25,887 nt of DNA from Coriobacteriia bacterium (GTDB lineage: Bacteria > Actinomycetota > Coriobacteriia > Anaerosomatales > Anaerosomataceae): contig JAFGUS010000214.1 of the NCBI GenBank assembly GCA_016938395.1, positions 1-25,887 on the forward strand, given 5' to 3'. The notes under the pieces are model-generated. The model was not told the origin of the DNA. It made no database searches and saw only the letters and a program-made list of their open reading frames with translations. Positions 24,924 to 25,887 of this stretch are shown here, in pieces. The position numbers and the translations under genes are program-made. Every line of letters starts with the position of its first letter. Position 1 is the first letter of the stretch.

Positions 24924-24952
24924 TTGACCGGTTCGAACAGCCGCGCTACCAT
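24924..24952 (+). promoter_or_regulatory. Promoter of the ileS T-box transcript
   Basis: TTGACC (24924-24929) and TACCAT (24947-24952) are separated by exactly 17 nt, the best-spaced sigma70-type promoter in the window. It lies just upstream of the T-box Stem I, placing transcription start near 24958-24960. Confidence 0.7.
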
Positions 24953-24957
24953 CGCAC

Positions 24958-25256
24958 GGACGCGGCGTAGGCCGCTGAGCAGGTGGCTGTGACGAGGACG
25001 AGTAGGCGCGAGACCGGCACCCAAGCGAGCGGGGAGAGTGAGAGCCCGCGTGCCACGGACGACGCCGAAGATCACCTCCGAGCCTCGGCCCCAAAGGCAG
25101 TGATGCTGAGTAGGCGCCGACGGATGCCCCCGTTACCGGGCGACCGAGTGGCGTGCACGGGCGCGAGAGCGGCCCGGGGCGCAAGCTGGGTGGTACCGCG
25201 GAGTGGCCTTGCGTGAGGCGCGCTTCGTCCCAGATGCGGACGGGCGTGCCTTTTTG
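24958..25256 (+). promoter_or_regulatory. T-box riboswitch leader, isoleucine-specific
   Basis: T-box leaders bind uncharged tRNA and allow transcription of the downstream synthetase only when it is scarce. Stem I is visible. GAGG (24994-24997) pairs with CCTC (25075-25078) and GGCG (25005-25008) with CGCC (25063-25066). These enclose a specifier loop with AGTA (25001-25004) on one side and GAAG-ATC-A (25067-25074) on the other. The codon ATC reads isoleucine. Distal pairings are GGCAC/GTGCC and GCGGG/CCCGC. The T-box core GGGTGGTACCGCG is at 25188-25200. CTGGG (25186-25190) can pair with CCCAG (25229-25233) as antiterminator, competing with the terminator. This fits the ileS gene that follows. 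Confidence 0.93.
25216..25256 (+). terminator. Conditional terminator of the ileS T-box
   Basis: AGGCGCGC and following bases (from 25216) pair with the arm ending GGGCGTGCCT (to 25251), with a few G-T pairs and one bulged base, then TTTTTGTTGTTG. The left arm shares CGTCCC with the antiterminator, so the two folds exclude each other. Confidence 0.85.
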
Positions 25257-25309
25257 TTGTTGCGGACGGGTCGGTGCGCTGACGCCGACCGGGCGAAGGG
25301 ATGGGCCGG

Positions 25310-25887
25310 ATGGCCGAGAAGGTGGACTACAAGGACACGATGAACCTGCCCCAGACGGACTTTCCGATGCGGGCGAACCTCCCCGCGCGGGAGCCGGAGT
25401 GGCTGCGCTTCTGGGACGAGATCGACATCTACCGTCTCTCGCTCGAGTCGTGCGCCGACGGACCGCTGTTCGTGCTCCACGATGGCCCGCCGTACGCCAA
25501 CGGTCACATCCACATGGGCACCGCGTTCAACAAGGTGCTCAAGGACCTCATCGTCAAGTACAAGTCGATGCGCGGGTTCTGCGCGCCGTACGTGCCGGGC
25601 TGGGACTGCCACGGACAGCCTATCGAGCATCAGGTGGAGAAGGACCTCGGTCCGGCGCGCATGAAGGAGATCTCCCAGGCCGAGCTGCGCGCGCTCTGTC
25701 GCGAGTACGCGCTGCGCTTCGTGGACGTGCAGGCCTCCGAGTTCCAGCGGCTCGGCGTGCGTGGCGACTTCGGGGATCCGTACCTCACGCTCAAGCCGGA
25801 GTACGAGGCCGGCAACGTGAAGGTGTTCGCCGAGATGTACCGTCGCGGCATGGTCTACAAGGGCTCCAAGCCCATCCACTGGTGCTA
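25310..25887 (+). CDS. ileS: Isoleucyl-tRNA synthetase, 3' end missing
   Basis: IleRS is the class I cytoplasmic enzyme that charges tRNA-Ile; the window holds the first 192 codons and runs off the end in frame. ATG 25310 is chosen over ATG 25301 because AAGGG at 25296-25300 is 9 nt upstream. The product then starts [21 protein letters not shown], similar to known IleRS N-termini. The HIGH-type motif is HIHMG in [31 protein letters not shown] follows, with Gln where many homologues have Leu (GLPIE). The KMSKS motif, editing core and zinc region lie beyond the window. The T-box with an AUC specifier supports the call independently. Confidence 0.95.
   Translation, partial: MAEKVDYKDTMNLPQTDFPMRANLPAREPEWLRFWDEIDIYRLSLESCADGPLFVLHDGPPYANGHIHMGTAFNKVLKDLIVKYKSMRGFCAPYVPGWDCHGQPIEHQVEKDLGPARMKEISQAELRALCREYALRFVDVQASEFQRLGVRGDFGDPYLTLKPEYEAGNVKVFAEMYRRGMVYKGSKPIHWC

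Noticed and set aside
1..25887. Insertion sequences, prophage, integrase or attachment sites
   Set aside because: No transposase, integrase or flanking direct repeats were seen; the gene content is core housekeeping throughout.

Overview
The window is one continuous stretch of a GC-rich bacterial chromosome carrying the division and cell-wall (dcw) cluster, followed by phosphate-uptake, division-accessory and isoleucyl-tRNA synthetase genes. I read it as Actinomycetota, possibly a deep, Coriobacteriia-like lineage. The grounds are: the order rsmH-ftsL-ftsI-murE-murF-mraY-murD-ftsW-murG-murC-murB-ftsQ-ftsZ with no ftsA or ddl; SepF, YggT and DivIVA downstream; an actinobacterial-style FtsZ signature ([10 protein letters not shown]); many GTG starts; and a MurE with the DNPR motif that predicts meso-diaminopimelate peptidoglycan. 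The exact taxon is an inference.

Layout. 1-14160: a tightly packed plus-strand dcw operon. It starts inside rsmH and runs to ftsQ with many 4-base start/stop overlaps and one unusually long overlap (ftsW/murG, 89 nt). 14161-14355: an AT-richer promoter region ahead of ftsZ. 14356-15444: ftsZ. 15445-15690: no gene, but a run of strong hairpins, one next to a T-box-like core, ending in a 12-bp stem between convergent genes. 15691-16215: the only convincing minus-strand gene, a small secreted or membrane protein with a PLDc_N-like segment and a Pro/Ala tail. 16367-21434: pgeF, then a complete pstS-pstC-pstA-pstB set, then phoU behind its own promoter with a Pho-box-like direct repeat. 21431-24890: yggS, sepF, proC, yggT, divIVA and a DUF167 gene. 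24891-25309: promoter, T-box riboswitch with an AUC specifier, and terminator. 25310-end: 5' part of ileS.

How it works together. MurE, MurF, MurD, MurC and MurB build the UDP-MurNAc-pentapeptide. MraY and MurG make lipid II. FtsW (glycosyltransferase) and FtsI (transpeptidase) polymerise and crosslink it at the septum, supported by FtsL and FtsQ. FtsZ forms the ring. With no FtsA in view, SepF is the likely membrane tether, and DivIVA marks poles and septa. The high-affinity phosphate transporter is embedded between pgeF and yggS, genes that usually sit close together beside ftsZ and sepF.

Most of the window is well-known biology. The parts that deserve a second look are non-coding or unusual: the structured region after ftsZ, the opposing Pro/Ala-tail membrane gene, the Pho-box-like site before phoU, pstS without a conventional start at its signal peptide, and perfect hairpins between rsmH and ftsL and inside ftsI. 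I found no mobile element, CRISPR array, tRNA or rRNA, and no clear candidate for a wholly new system.
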